Source: Alternaria dauci (taxonomy: Eukaryota; Ascomycota; Dothideomycetes; Pleosporales; Pleosporaceae). From it: 64,000 nt of DNA. The notes beneath the pieces were generated by a model. That model worked only from the letters and a program-made list of their open reading frames with translations. It ran no database searches and had not been told where the DNA came from. The stretch is taken from NCBI RefSeq assembly GCF_042100115.1, contig NC_091275.1, positions 2,170,001 to 2,234,000 of the forward strand. Reading direction: 5' to 3'. The position numbers and the translations under genes were made by a program. Numbering within the stretch: position 1 is the stretch's first letter; every line of letters starts with the position of its first letter. Shown piece after piece: positions 10,149 through 25,888 of the stretch.

Positions 10149-11693
10149 TCATAATTTCTTATACTCTACTATTCTCGGCGCACCTGTTCTAGACAAAACA
10201 TGCACATCCGCTGTTCTCGCTACCCCAATACTAGGCCTGCCCATCGATTCCGGGTAGACTGAATGCCTCTCCCCCGCGTCCGACGTGCTATCATCAAAAT
10301 AACTATTTCCCATATCCATGGCCTTTCCCATCTCTACCTCTGTAACCGTCAACCTCTTCTTGTCATCAAATTCAAAAGCGCCATCTGTTCCCTTCTCGAG
10401 ATCGTCATCGTCGATGCTGACCAAGTTTTTCTCTCCCCAACTCCCGCGGTATCCTGGTATGGTGGGTACTTCCGAGAGTGTGGCGGTTCGGTGGGGGCAG
10501 TTGAACACTTGCTTGAGTAACGGTGAGAGGGAGGGGAGAGACGCGGCGAGTATGCCAATATCGACTTCGATTTGAGACCACACTGGAACCCAGGACCAGC
10601 CCCTGCGATCGGCATGTTAGTTGGCTCACTCACTGCGAAGGGGAAAACATTGGAAGCGAACGCACCAACTGAAATCGACTTCTTGCCAAGTACTTCCTGG
10701 TCTGATGGGACTGTCGGACATGACAATTTCGCACAGACGCATGGTGCTGGCTACGACCGGAATGACGCCGATGGAAAGGATGACTGCTAGAGCCGCTGGA
10801 ACAATCATCAGCATTATGCATTTGATAATTCTACCTGCGCGTTGACTTACTTCTTTGTCTCTTGTTGAATTTGATCACCCAGATCAGCGGCAATGGAAAG
10901 ACCAACAAGACAATGTCTGTAGCGACATTGATGGCACCCGAGATAATCATGAACATGGCAGTATTGATGCATCCGTCAGGCTGAGCTTCAATGTCCCAGA
11001 CACGTGATACTGGTGTGCAGATGAAAAGTTGAGTCTTTACAACATGTCAGCCATGATCACCATACAAGCAAGGGCAGTGCTTACGAGAAAGACGGAGAAA
11101 CTGAATGCGGTCATGAAGGCAGCTACCGTCCATACAGCTGGCGACTGTACGATCCATGGCAAGCCCTGTTTGCCATAACCGATCCGGTAGTACAGAGCGA
11201 GAATGCTCATCTTGACAGCCCTGCAATTACGTTAGCCCTGCTATTGTGTGACAAGTGCGATGGTGCGGCATACCAGTTTGCCACAAAGTAGATCAGCATA
11301 TTGATCCATTGGTACTAGTTGGCCGTCAGTACGCAGTGGGATGCCTCGATGTGGATGGACAGTACCATTAGCATCTTATCGAACTGCTCAACATGAAGCT
11401 CCGACGCATGTCGTCCCTGTCCATGTTCGATCTGTAATAGGATGGTAACTGTCTGTGCAGCTCCCAGTGTGACGGCGATGGCGATAAAGAGGTCGTCCAA
11501 GCCAAACTTCTTGACTATGTAACCGCGAGTAAAGCATCTGCAAGTTATCAGCAACGCGGACCTTGGTCACCACGAAGTTGGGTCCTTACCGAAGAGCGAC
11601 AATTGCCACAGCCATTGTGTACATGGCCATGCTGACTCGGCCTATTACAGGCCCTTGGTCATGTCCGTTCGCGACGTATACGATGTGTCCCAT
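10149..11693 (-). CDS. PTH11-like / SAT4-type seven-helix membrane protein
   Basis: Seven exons were joined: 11590-11693, 11366-11537, 11274-11314, 11085-11220, 10851-11034, 10666-10795 and 10149-10602. Introns are 50-63 bp and all phases agree, giving 406 residues. The protein carries the fungal rhodopsin-type domain found in PTH11-like putative receptors: helix 1 SMAMYTMAVAIVALR, then a KKFGLDDLFIAIAVTLG loop-helix, WINMLIYFVANWAVKMSILALYYRI, an extracellular CTPVSRVWD segment, VATDIVLLVFPLPLIW, a hydrophobic helix ALAVILSIGVIPVVAST and VWSQIEVDIGILAASLPSLSPLL. A long acidic cytosolic tail follows (LVSIDDDDLEKG). Relatives sense surface cues during plant infection or act in signalling, but the ligand here is unknown. 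The start ATG at 11693 follows no other in-frame ATG. Confidence 0.88.
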
Positions 11694-13580
11694 TGCGAGT
11701 TCGGTAGGTGGCTGAGCTATACGATGTTCGGAGGTTTGACATGAGGCTGTGAGAGTTAATCCTACAATGGCGCAAAGATTCCAAAACGCCCGACTGGAGG
11801 AGAGGAGAAAAATGAAAGCGAAGGATGATCGTCAGACTAGAGTGTGCCAGATGGGATCTACACACATCTAATACAGCGTGGATGAGTTACGACACCGAAA
11901 GTGCAGCAGCGCGATCGGACGTTGCAAGACTCGTGCGCGGCATGATTGACGCGGCGCTGCTTGAAACTGAGATTACCCTTCCAGAAGCATATCAAACGGT
12001 GCACAACGAGACACGCGGCCTGTGCATGCCTCTTCTCGGCATCGGCATTGTGGGTTGTCGCGTGGTAATGGTGCGGCGCGCCCTGTCGCAGCGCACATCT
12101 CGAAACCTTGTTTAGACACACTATCCCAGGACATTGGGTATCGGAGGTATATTGAAAGACATGGCCTCGGGTTCCGAGCTCTGCAGGCTGAACGAATGGT
12201 TCGAGTGTTTGTGAGATGGATGCGATTGGTTGTGTGGTGCGAAAGCCGAAGGGGCTATCCCAGTGTGGCTGGTGAAGCATCACAATGATGGCATAAACGT
12301 GTTCTGGGATGTCTCAGGGGATGGTTGGGCAGACAACTCTGGGCATATGAGGACGCGTGCCACGGCCCGGAGTTGGGTAGTTATGGATTTGCATCATAGT
12401 GCATCCGTTGCCGATCGTCCGCTTTGTGTTTGCGATGGAAACTTGACAGGTGAAGTCGAAGCACGTGGTCCAAGAGAGGGCTAGTCACTGCACATAACCG
12501 TTTGCTCGGCATGGAACAGGCCGAAGACAAAACAGAACGGTATACCATGGTCGCAATGACAGCAACGTCCATAAAGACGTTGGTACGATGTAGCTCCTGG
12601 AGCAGCGCTGCCATTCGGGTACCTTGAGGCATGATCTGATTGCGCACGTGAAGATGACTGGATTCCCACACCGCCACCTTGTGCGATATGCAGTCGCCAC
12701 TGACGTTCGCGATGGCTACACAAGCACACGTTAGCTAGCGGATGATGGCGCTGGGTGTGGATGGGAGAAGATGCGTGAAGATTACTTGCATAGTGCCTGA
12801 GGTCGGACCATGCGGTGGAAGATCGCCGCGGAGAGAGCTGACTTGGGTTACGGGTGGCTAATGAGGCCGTTGCAATGGGCCAGCGTGTGGACATAGCGCG
12901 AATAATGCTGGACGTTGCATTCACGTCACTCTCCCAGCATAGCAAACCCCCCGCCAAAAGGATGGAGACTCGGAAGGACGCAGGGTCTGCCAGAAGGGCG
13001 CAGAAATGGGTGACGCACTTTAGAGGCAGCGCAGAAGGATGTGCCGTAACTGCAACCACGACCGGCGCTGGTCCCAACATTCACAAGCTCCCAAGCCCGC
13101 GCGCATCTTGCCCAACGGAACAGGGAAGCCGCAACCCGACAATCGAGCCGCTCCTGCCTTGAAGCTGCCTCGACGCTTCTCTGACTGCCCCGGATCGCCG
13201 TGACAATTCTGTGCCTCTGAGGCAAGCACATTTCTTTTCGTAGGAAGCGACCGACGGCCTTTGCATCACCCCACTGCGCGGTAAGCTGCCATCCTCGACT
13301 GGCACCCACCACCCACCACCCACAACCCCTCTCTCTGTACAACACCCTATTGCTCTCCAACCCCGATTGTATGAACGAGCACCCTCCTCGCCAGCGTTTA
13401 CGGGCTCTGTGGCCTGCTAGCACACCGCCATCCTCAACAACTGACGATATTCCTCCTCCAGTAGTCCCTACCCAGCAACCGTCCCGGCTTACCAGGCACG
13501 CGAGCGATCCTGTATACCCCACTCTTATACCTCCACCCTCTAGGCCTCTAGCACTGCGGAACCTTGCCGCCCACAGCACC
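11694..13580. other. 1.9-kb divergent intergenic region
   Basis: This lies between the PTH11-like gene (leftwards) and the glycogen-binding-domain gene (rightwards). Open frames are present on both strands up to 199 codons, but none resembles a known family or shows consistent splicing. The frame of the right-hand gene also stays open from an ATG at 13371, so some of this could be translated as an N-terminal extension. Confidence 0.5.
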
Positions 13581-16184
13581 ATGGCCGGCCATGCCACCAT
13601 CACCTTCTCGCAGACGGGCGTGCAGCCGCCCGTCTTTGTCACTACTTCCCTAAACGACTGGACGCCGGTTGAGATGGACGTCAAGCAAGACACAACCGCC
13701 TCAGGCAACCTCATCTTTTTCAAAGAGTTTAATGACGTTGCCCAAGGCAGCTACCAGTACAAAATCCGCGTTGGAGAGGACCATTGGGTGCTGGACGAGT
13801 CAAAAGAGACTGGTACGTTAGCTCATATGCGTGTAGAAAGGCGTTCCTAATAACCTGACGCAGCTGCCACCGACGATGGTTTTCGCAACAATGTCATCCA
13901 CGTCACACCTGCCCGCGAGACCAACTCCTCAAACTCGGAATCCGAAGCTACCACAGTACAGGAAGCTCCCTCCGAAACGCCATCGCTAAAGGCCTCCTCC
14001 AGGAGCCAGTCAAAGACACGAGATGTTCGAAAAGACAGCACAATGGGTGATCAGCTGCCCAGCGTTCCAGTACCCTTCACGGTAGTCGACAAGGTTGAAG
14101 ACCAGGAGCAGCCAGTCTACGGCAACATGCATCACGTCGACCTTCCTGTAGATGCTAATAAGCGCTCGGCCGACGCAGAACCCGATGTTGAAGAAACCAA
14201 AGTGGACTCGCCGGTCAAGACGGAACCTCCCAAATCGCCCGAAATCCCGCTCCTAGTAGTCGACAAGACAGATGATCGGCCCGCATATGGAGATGACTTT
14301 GGCGAGGATGCCACGACTGCCCAAAAGGTTGCACATGATATGAGGGCTTCGGACACACAACCAGACATCCTCACCGTCACACCAGATTCCCCTACGGAAT
14401 CGGGAGATGGTGGCAACGACCAAGCTGCTCCATTGTTTCGTCATGAATCTTTCCAAGCGGACGACGGACCACAGGCACCTCCAAAGATTACCATTGACGA
14501 TGAATCAACACAATCATCAACAGACCAGACTAGCTCCGGTGATGCAATGGATACACCCTCTGAACGTGATGAAAGCGACGAGCTAAATCTAGCGCCGTTG
14601 CTTAGCCACGAGACTGGACTCCGAGATAGCGCAAATGAATTGGGAGACGGACCAGAAGTTTCTGGCGAAGGCCATGATGACGAGGACGATACTGATGAGT
14701 TCGGTGGCGCCCCTCTTCTTCCTCACGAGACCGGCTTCACCGAGGACGACGGGGCGGATACCGAATCTGACGAGGAGAGGGATGAGCTGGACAGATACCC
14801 ATTGCTATCACACGAAAGTGGCTTCTCGGATTACAAGGGGAGCGAGACTCTCACTAAGAGTGAGTATTCTGAGAACCGGGAACCCCAGCACTATGGACCA
14901 TATGGTGATGACGAGGACGAGGACAACCGCGACGCCGAGGATGGTGACACACCTCTTCTTCCACACGAACGAGAATCAGCCATCGTTAGTAGTACTGGCT
15001 CAGACTTCTCACAGGACGATGCTCCTTTCTCTTTAGAGAAGCAGTCTACCTTTGGCTATGAAACTGACAATGCGCGAGCGCTGTTCGGCTCTGTCGGTCG
15101 ACATGACTTCTTCCGAGGACGAACGGGGAGCAATCTTCCTCACAGGTTACCGCCATCAGATGCAGAGGACCAGGATCTGAACGACCCATCCTTGGAACGA
15201 TTTCCGACAAATCGAGAATCTATCCTGGCGCGTGTAGCGACAATCGGAATGCATCTTCCTGAGGATGAATCGATGCATGATCGCCCCCATTCTCCGCAAC
15301 CCTCTGTCCTGTCTCAAGCCTGCTCTTCCATTGATCTTATGCCCGTCAAATCATATGCTTCGTTGGCATCTGTGCCCGAGGACGAGAACAGTGATGAGGA
15401 TGAAGGGGACCATCATGATCTGGATAGTATGCCATCACCCGTGTACATCAGTCACAACACCACCCGCAGATCAAGTCCGCCGGCCAGGTTTGTGCGAGAC
15501 CCGTACGCAACCCCTTTCGCAGATGACAGCAAGCAACTCGGACATGCGTTCGACAACAATAACAACATCGATGAGCCAAGCAACCATACCCAGGAGTCTA
15601 GCGAAGCAGAAAGTATTGCTAAGCATGATGGCGCCAGAGACATGTCATTGGCCCACAGCGCTCTGATTGATGCCATCTCTACGCCGGTCAATGTCGCAAA
15701 ATCTGCCACAAAACCAGTCACGTCTGAGCCGAAAACTACCACTTCGGAGAGCCATCCCGTCTCCAATCTGGACTCTGAGCTTCGGCAGCGCAGAGCAGTG
15801 TTGGAGGAATCCCCGCAGACCAAAGAAGGAACGCCAGAAAGCGCCCGAGATGATGTCAGCGTCACAGATAAGATTGTCGAGGCAGCGAAACCTGTACTCG
15901 CACAGCAGTCAGATTATCGCAAGGATAACTTTGTGCAGCATTTCCTTCGAGCTATGTTTGCTGCTTGTTTTGGCGATCGGAAACGAGCCAGGTGAGCGAA
16001 CACCATTTCCTTGCTGTTAGAACCCTTGAGTATGTGCCTTGGGGCACTCTTCCTCCACACGTCCTTCACTATACAGTAGCGAAACCAAGGAAAGTCAGTG
16101 CTAACATGGCATCACAGTGCTTCCGCTCTTGTTCTTGGTACAACCGCTGCAACTTATTATTATGCTGCGAAAGCATCAAGATGA
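13581..16184 (+). CDS. AMPK-type glycogen-binding domain protein with PLLxHE repeats and hydrophobic tail
   Basis: Three exons (13581-13812, 13864-15991, 16118-16184; introns 51 and 126 bp, the second with GTGCTAACA branch site) give 808 residues. Residues about 4-95 form a CBM48/AMPK1-type carbohydrate-binding domain (FVTTSLNDWTPVEM, GSYQYKIRVGEDHWVLDE, GFRNNVIHVTP), similar in layout to the N terminus of yeast Mdg1/Crp1. The rest is acidic and probably disordered. It carries two VVDK…YG motifs and five copies of PL[LF]xHE at residues 267, 322, 361, 390 and 441. The last exon adds ASALVLGTTAATYYYAA flanked by basic residues, a possible C-terminal membrane anchor. The start at 13581 is chosen for its ACCATGG context directly before the domain; ATG 13371 is an alternative. 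Cellular role is unknown. Confidence 0.85.
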
Positions 16185-16892
16185 GAAGACAAGCGCAAAC
16201 TGGGACACAAAACAAACAAGATTGTTGTGAGCTTTGAGTTGGCATTGCACCACACTGTACGATACCATGGACACGAAACAAGCATAGCGATGCGAGACGA
16301 GATTGGACAGGCTTGCATTACACTGCATACGCGTAACGAGATTAATGACCTGGGTTTCACGATACACGAGCATGCGCTCCGGCGCGCTGGCGTTTTACGT
16401 AGTATCCACTCTCCTCTTTTACAGCCCTCAACAACCTAATGTTACTACAAGAAGTAGAAGATGTGTTTCTGTGCTGTATTCAATGTCAGTTTGTGATCAT
16501 AGAGTATGATTGCTAATAGTTTGGCGAGTTTTGTGTTGCTAGTCTTCCCCATCTCTTCACGATATCGTCTAACAAACAACAATAAGGATGCGAGACATCA
16601 CAACCGTATGAACAAACGTGACGGACAACTTCAACAATCGTCACAATGGGACAAAAACAACTATTTTTGACTTGTATCATAATCTCATTTCTTCTGCATA
16701 TTCCTACACAGTGGTACTACCTAGGTATCTCATATCTTCATAGCAAAGGTTTCTTCATGTAAAAAAGCGACAAGACTCAAGTCTATTGAAGCAATTGTCA
16801 GTGAGTGTAACACAACGGTAAATACCATGCTACCCACTCAGAAAACAGCACACGCAGAAACAGGGAAACAAAACACGGCTGGCGCTGCATGC
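16185..16892. other. intergenic region, convergent 3' ends
   Basis: Spacer of 708 bp between the glycogen-binding protein and KatG stop codons. AT-rich toward 16600-16850; nothing coding is supported. Confidence 0.5.
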
Positions 16893-20788
<3,896 letters not shown>

Positions 20789-22032
20789 ATGGCAGAAGAC
20801 AAAGTCCAAACTTTTGATATTCCGAAAACATGTAAAGCTGGTGTCGTAGTCAACGAAGGTCCAGACTTCCGTGTCGAGGTTCAGGATGTTCCGGTGCCGG
20901 AATGCGGTACATATTGGAAGACTACACTGTACGCTTGAGAAGCCCTGACAGCAGTGACAGGTCCAACGGACGTACTCATTAAGCTCAATGCGACCGGCAT
21001 CTGCCACAGCGATCTCCACTTTATGCTCAACGACTGGGCAGTGCCGAAAATGTCAGACCTTGGTACAAAGTGCGCTGGACACGAAGGTAGCGGTGTTATC
21101 GTCAAAGTTGGGGATCACGTCAAGAACCTGAAGCCGGGAATGCGAGCTGGATACAAGGTGAGCGAATCCGCTATCCATGTGCTTTTGCGTGAAATGGAAG
21201 CGAGAGCGAGAGCATCCGAGAGAGAGATGAAAACTGACTCTACCAGCCAATCCAAGATACTTGCGGCTCATGTGAGCTTTGCCGCAACGGGAACGAATGC
21301 TACTGCGCAAAAGCAGTCCTGACCGGGCTGATGATCGACGGCTCATACAAGCAGTATGTTGTCTCACCCGAACGCTACACAACCCTCATCCCGGATGGCG
21401 TAAACGACTACATAGCGGGACCGATCATGTGTTCTGCCTCGACAATCTACACGTCAATCAAGGAGTCACAGCTCCGACCTGGAGACTGGGCCGTCTTCCC
21501 TGGCGCAGGCGGTGGTGTTGGCCTACAAGGCGTGCAGCTCGCCAAAGCCATGGGTCTACGCGCCATAGCCATCGACACGGGCGACGACAAGCAAAAGCTG
21601 TGCATGGAAATCGGGGGCGCGGAACACTTTATCGACTTTAAGAAAGTAGACAATGTGAGCGAGGAGGTAGTACGACTGTGCGACGGCATCGGCGCCCATG
21701 GTGTCTTCGTCACTGCTGTTCAGACCTATCCAGACTCGATATCATACTTAGGTGGCCGTGTCGGTGGAAAGGTAATGTGCATTGGACTGCCGCCGGCTGG
21801 GACTCTGCACATCGATGTGGACCCTAACCAAATGGCCTTTAAGAAACAGTGTGTCCAGGGTACACTGGTGAGCAGCATGGCGGATGTGGACAAGACGCTT
21901 GATTTCGCTAGGCGGGGATTGCTGAAGCCAATCTACACAGTGTATCCGTTGAGCAAGTTCAATGAGGTTGTGCAGAAGCTGAGGCGTGGGGAGATTGCTG
22001 GACGGGCTGTCGTCGATTTCAATATGGATTAG
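20789..22032 (+). CDS. zinc-dependent alcohol dehydrogenase (MDR family)
   Basis: Three exons (20789-20906, 20961-21157, 21247-22032; introns 54 and 89 bp) give 366 residues. It is a medium-chain NAD(P)-dependent dehydrogenase. Catalytic zinc ligands are C54 (GICHSD), H80/E81 (CAGHEGSGV) and C167 (GPIMCSAS). The structural zinc loop has C111, C114, C117 and C125. The Rossmann dinucleotide motif is GAGGGVG (191-197). ADH1-like fungal enzymes interconvert ethanol or other primary alcohols and aldehydes; the exact substrate is not readable. The ATG at 20789 is the first of the frame. The second intron removes a purine-rich stretch that has no counterpart in this family. The gene lies 260 bp ahead of the CLC gene on the same strand and is divergent from katG. 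Confidence 0.93.
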
Positions 22033-22292
22033 GTACATGCAAGGTTTATTGTATGCTGAGGGATAGAAGCAAAGTTCCCAGATGCTTACACGGCGAGTTT
22101 GGCATGGCGTTTAAATTGTGATGATGCTTATCCCAGGGAATGAATGCACAGACCAACAGTATTCGTCGCATCTGTGTTATCGAACGTCAACTGCGCCTCA
22201 CGAACCATCGCGCCAACAGAACATCGCTTCACTCTACGTAATGCTTGCTTGAGAAATGCGCCCCAGCTTGCATTGGAGCATATGTCGAGGGC

Positions 22293-25053
22293 ATGTCCAG
22301 CTCGTCGTCACATCCGTCCCCCCGCGGACAGGCTGAAGCATCATCGAGCCGCACACTGAACGGGAAGCAGCCAGTCGTGGAGGACGACCACAGCGATCAA
22401 GAGGCACTGCTCGCGGACGATCCGCTAGAGCGCGATCTGCCTGAACAGTAAGCAGATGCCGCACACTTTTGATATGCTCCATTTTAAGATGCATCTCCAG
22501 ACTATCCTTTAAGCGCAGGCCCAAGGCATCCACGTCCTCCTTCGGCTTCTTGCGATATCTCCCCTCCTCCCTTGGTTCATCCAGCAACCGCAATTCGCCC
22601 CAGCCACGAGCGCACCGCCCGAATGGCTCAACGGAGCTTATACTCAACTATCTCGATACACCTGGCGACGCAGGCGAACACCTCCAAGACACCAAAGATG
22701 CGAATGGGCTAGACTGGTACGTCGAAGGGCCCGGGCGGCGAGTAGGATACGACGACCTCACCGCCATTGATTGGATCTTCGAATACGCGAAAGAACGACA
22801 ACGGTTACGCTATCTATACACTGGTTCCAGCGGTGTGCTTGGCCATGTCAAACAGTTGGCGGATGCAAGCCAGGTCTGGATCATTCTGGTGGCTGCCGGC
22901 ATACTGAGCGGAGGTATTGCAGCCTTCATCGACGTGGCGAGTGATTGGCTTGCAGATCTCAAGACGGGTTACTGTCACAATGTCGATGGAGACGGGCGAT
23001 TCTACCTGAACAAGAGCTTCTGTTGTTGGGGAATCGAGGAAGAGCAGGCTTGCCATGACTGGAACTCCTGGGGTGCTGCTATGGGAATCGACAGTGTGGG
23101 TGGAAGATATGTTGTCGAGTACATATTCTTCGTACTCTTTTCGGTGCTCTTCGCAGCATGCGCTAGCTTCCTGGTGCGCGAGTTTTCGCCCTACGCGAAG
23201 CACAGTGGTATACCGGAGATCAAGACTGTCCTGGGCGGTTTTGTCATTCGACACTTTTTAGGCGGATGGACTTTGGTCACCAAGACGATCGGGTTATGCT
23301 TCGCAGTTGCTTCTGGTCTGTGGCTGGGCAAAGAGGGCCCGCTGGTACACGTCGCATGCTGCTCGGCAAATCTCTTCATGAAGCTCTTTGGCAATGTAAA
23401 TGGCAATGAAGGTGAGGATCATTACCCGGCCGTTGGCCCGAATGCGCTGACATCAGAACAGCGCGAAAACGAGAGGTGTTCTCGGCCGCGGCTGCAGCAG
23501 GTATCTCAGTCGCTTTCGGTGCGCCCATTGGTGGCGTGCTGTTCAGTCTCGAACAACTGTCGTACTATTTCCCAGACAAAACCATGTGGAGCAGTTTCGT
23601 ATGCGCCATGGTTGCGGCCGTCACTTTGCAGGCTTGTAACCCATTCCACACCGGGAAACTCGTCTTGTACCAGGTCACGTACCATAGCGGGTGGCATGAC
23701 TTCGAGCTGCTACCTTTCGCATTTCTGGGAATCTTAGGTGGACTATTCGGGGGCTTCTTCATCAAGCTCAACATGGGAGTTGCTGAATGGCGTAAGAATC
23801 GACAGTACCTCAAAGGGCCAGTGACGGAAGTGGTCATTGTCTCTTTCATCACAGCGCTTATCAACTTCCCCATCAAGTTCATGCGCGCTCAAGCGTCCGA
23901 GCTTGTGCACATCTTGTTTGCTGAATGCGCAGACCTCAATGAGGATACACTCGGTCTATGCAAATCCGGCAAAGCGAACACGGGAGTTATCGCGCTCTTG
24001 CTCATTTCCTCTGGGCTGGGCATAATCCTCTCAGGCTTCACATTCGGCTTACAGATTCCTGCCGGTATAATCCTCCCATCCATGGCTATTGGTGGTCTTT
24101 TTGGACGTGCTGTGGGACTTTCTGTCCAAGTAGTCCAGGCGGCGTGGCCAGCTCTTTTCCTCTTCAAATCCTGCGAACCGGACGTACCCTGTGTAACTCC
24201 AGGCACGTATGCTATTGTCGGTGCCGCATCAGCGCTTGCCGGAACGACACGGATGACTGTATCGATCGTGGTCATCATGTTTGAACTCACCGGAGCGCTC
24301 ACTTACGTCCTGCCCATCATGATTGCAGTCATGATCAGTAAGTGGATCGGCGATGCAATCTCTCCCCGTGGCATCTACGAGTCCTGGATACACTTCAAAG
24401 GCTATCCTTTTCTTGACAACCGAGAAGACAACGGTTCTAGCATTCCTGATGTCGGTGCAAATCATGTTATGACACGCATCGAGGACTTGACTGCAATCAC
24501 GGCGACCGGCCATACCATTGGTTCACTGCGCCAGCTTCTATCGCAGCATAGGTTCCGTGGCTTTCCTGTTATAGACAACAGTCGCGATGCTCTTCTACTC
24601 GGTTACATTTCCAGAACTGAGTTGCAATACGCACTGCAGCTTGCTTTGACACCCCCACGAAGCATGGCTGCAGAAACCGAAGCTTACTTCTCTCACCAGC
24701 CCCTCTCCGATCCCACAACGTCACTCGATCTTCGACCCTGGATGGACCAGACACCGATTACCCTCAACGCGAAAGCTAGTTTCCAGCTTACCGTATCCAT
24801 GTTCCAAAAGCTTGGTCTCCGCTATGTTTTGTTTACTGATCGAGGTATGCTGAAAGGCTTGCTCACCAAGAAAGACGTTTGGTACGTCATGAACGGGATG
24901 GAAGAAGAGCGCGAAGAAGGTGGTGCAGGCATCAGCGTAGGAAGAGGGGGACTCAGAGAAGAAGGCGACGGTGACGAAGAAAGTGAAGAGAGAGGATTAC
25001 TTGGTACACCAGAGGAGGAACAAGACGACTTCATTGGTGCGCACGAGAGATAG
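22293..25053 (+). CDS. CLC-type chloride channel / Cl-/H+ antiporter
   Basis: Three exons (22293-22447, 22501-23411, 23462-25053; introns 53 and 50 bp) give 885 residues. After a Ser-rich cytosolic N terminus (about 170 residues) comes the CLC membrane domain with the hallmark motifs HSGIPEIKT, GKEGPLVHVA (whose Glu is the gating glutamate of exchangers) and GISVAFGAPIGGVLFSLE. Two C-terminal CBS domains follow (VMTRIEDLTAI… and LDLRPWMDQTPITL…KKDVWYVMN), then an acidic tail. The gating Glu and the closeness to the CLC-3/4/5 and Gef1 group suggest a Cl-/H+ exchanger in endosomal, Golgi or vacuolar membranes. The start codon at 22293 fits the disordered N terminus; an in-frame upstream codon at 22245 is not ATG. 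Confidence 0.95.
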
Positions 25054-25888
25054 CCGCGTGTAAAAGCTGTAGTGCTCATAGCACATATACATGTAGAACC
25101 TCCGTAATCATCATCATCACCATCATCACTATCATCACCAAAAGAAACCTCAAACTCTAATTGTGTGTAAGACGAGTTCCTGGTGATCTCACGGGAATCC
25201 GCAGATCCGGAGCATGGCACGGAGGGCATCCGATCGCTGTTGTGGCAAGTTAGCCGTTGATCGGGGTGGGGAAGGCTTGTGCGCTGGAAACCCACAAATA
25301 GAAGTCTCGGCCTTCTGTTCCTGCAGGCACCGCTACAGGCTCGTTGTTTCGGCCTTCGCGACGTTTAGAGAAGGTCACGAGGTCTACCTGCATCGACAAC
25401 GAAGGGCTACCTGTCCACCGCTCCAATATGCGCCAAGGCCACTGGTGTCCAATCGCATATGCTTGTCATCTAGCGTTGTGTAAGCAGACAGTAAAGGGTC
25501 TAGCGCGTGGCTATACCGCGGCTTTCTTGCGACCTGCATAGACCCGCCCTTAACAGCCGGCCGCGCCCATTCTGACTTCAGAGCCTTTCACTCCTTCGGT
25601 CTTTGACGTGTCCCCTCGTTTCCCACACGTCTTTAACCTCCCCAACAAAAGCAACACAATCCAAACTCGAGAAACAAAGATCTACGCCCATCATGCAACC
25701 CTCGTTAGCGTAGCGCAAAAGCACCCAGCGGCTATGACTGAACCTTGGCATACGTCGCGGACAGGACATCGACGACGATTACCGCGTTGAACAGATCCCA
25801 CAGCTTCCCCGCCATTACGACACTCTAAGCACACTTCATTCATTTTTTTTCTTCTTCTCGAGGCCCACACACGAGATAGGAAGACGAC
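25054..25888. other. intergenic region with ATC microsatellite
   Basis: Spacer of 835 bp between the CLC and lipase genes. Positions about 25106-25140 are an imperfect ATC/ACC trinucleotide run. The lipase leader ends in a pyrimidine-rich tract (25838-25860). No gene is seen. Confidence 0.5.

Noticed and set aside
10835..10850. 16-bp intron in the PTH11-like gene
   Set aside because: It would keep the frame but is too short for splicing. The 55-bp alternative (10796-10850) uses the same donor and gives a better helix.
12481..13080. 199-codon minus-strand frame in the intergenic region
   Set aside because: Ser/Ala/His-rich with no fold, no homology cue and overlapping frames on the other strand.
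12926..13723. 265-codon frame on the minus strand
   Set aside because: It overlaps the start of the glycogen-binding-domain gene, has no recognisable domain and no supporting splice structure.
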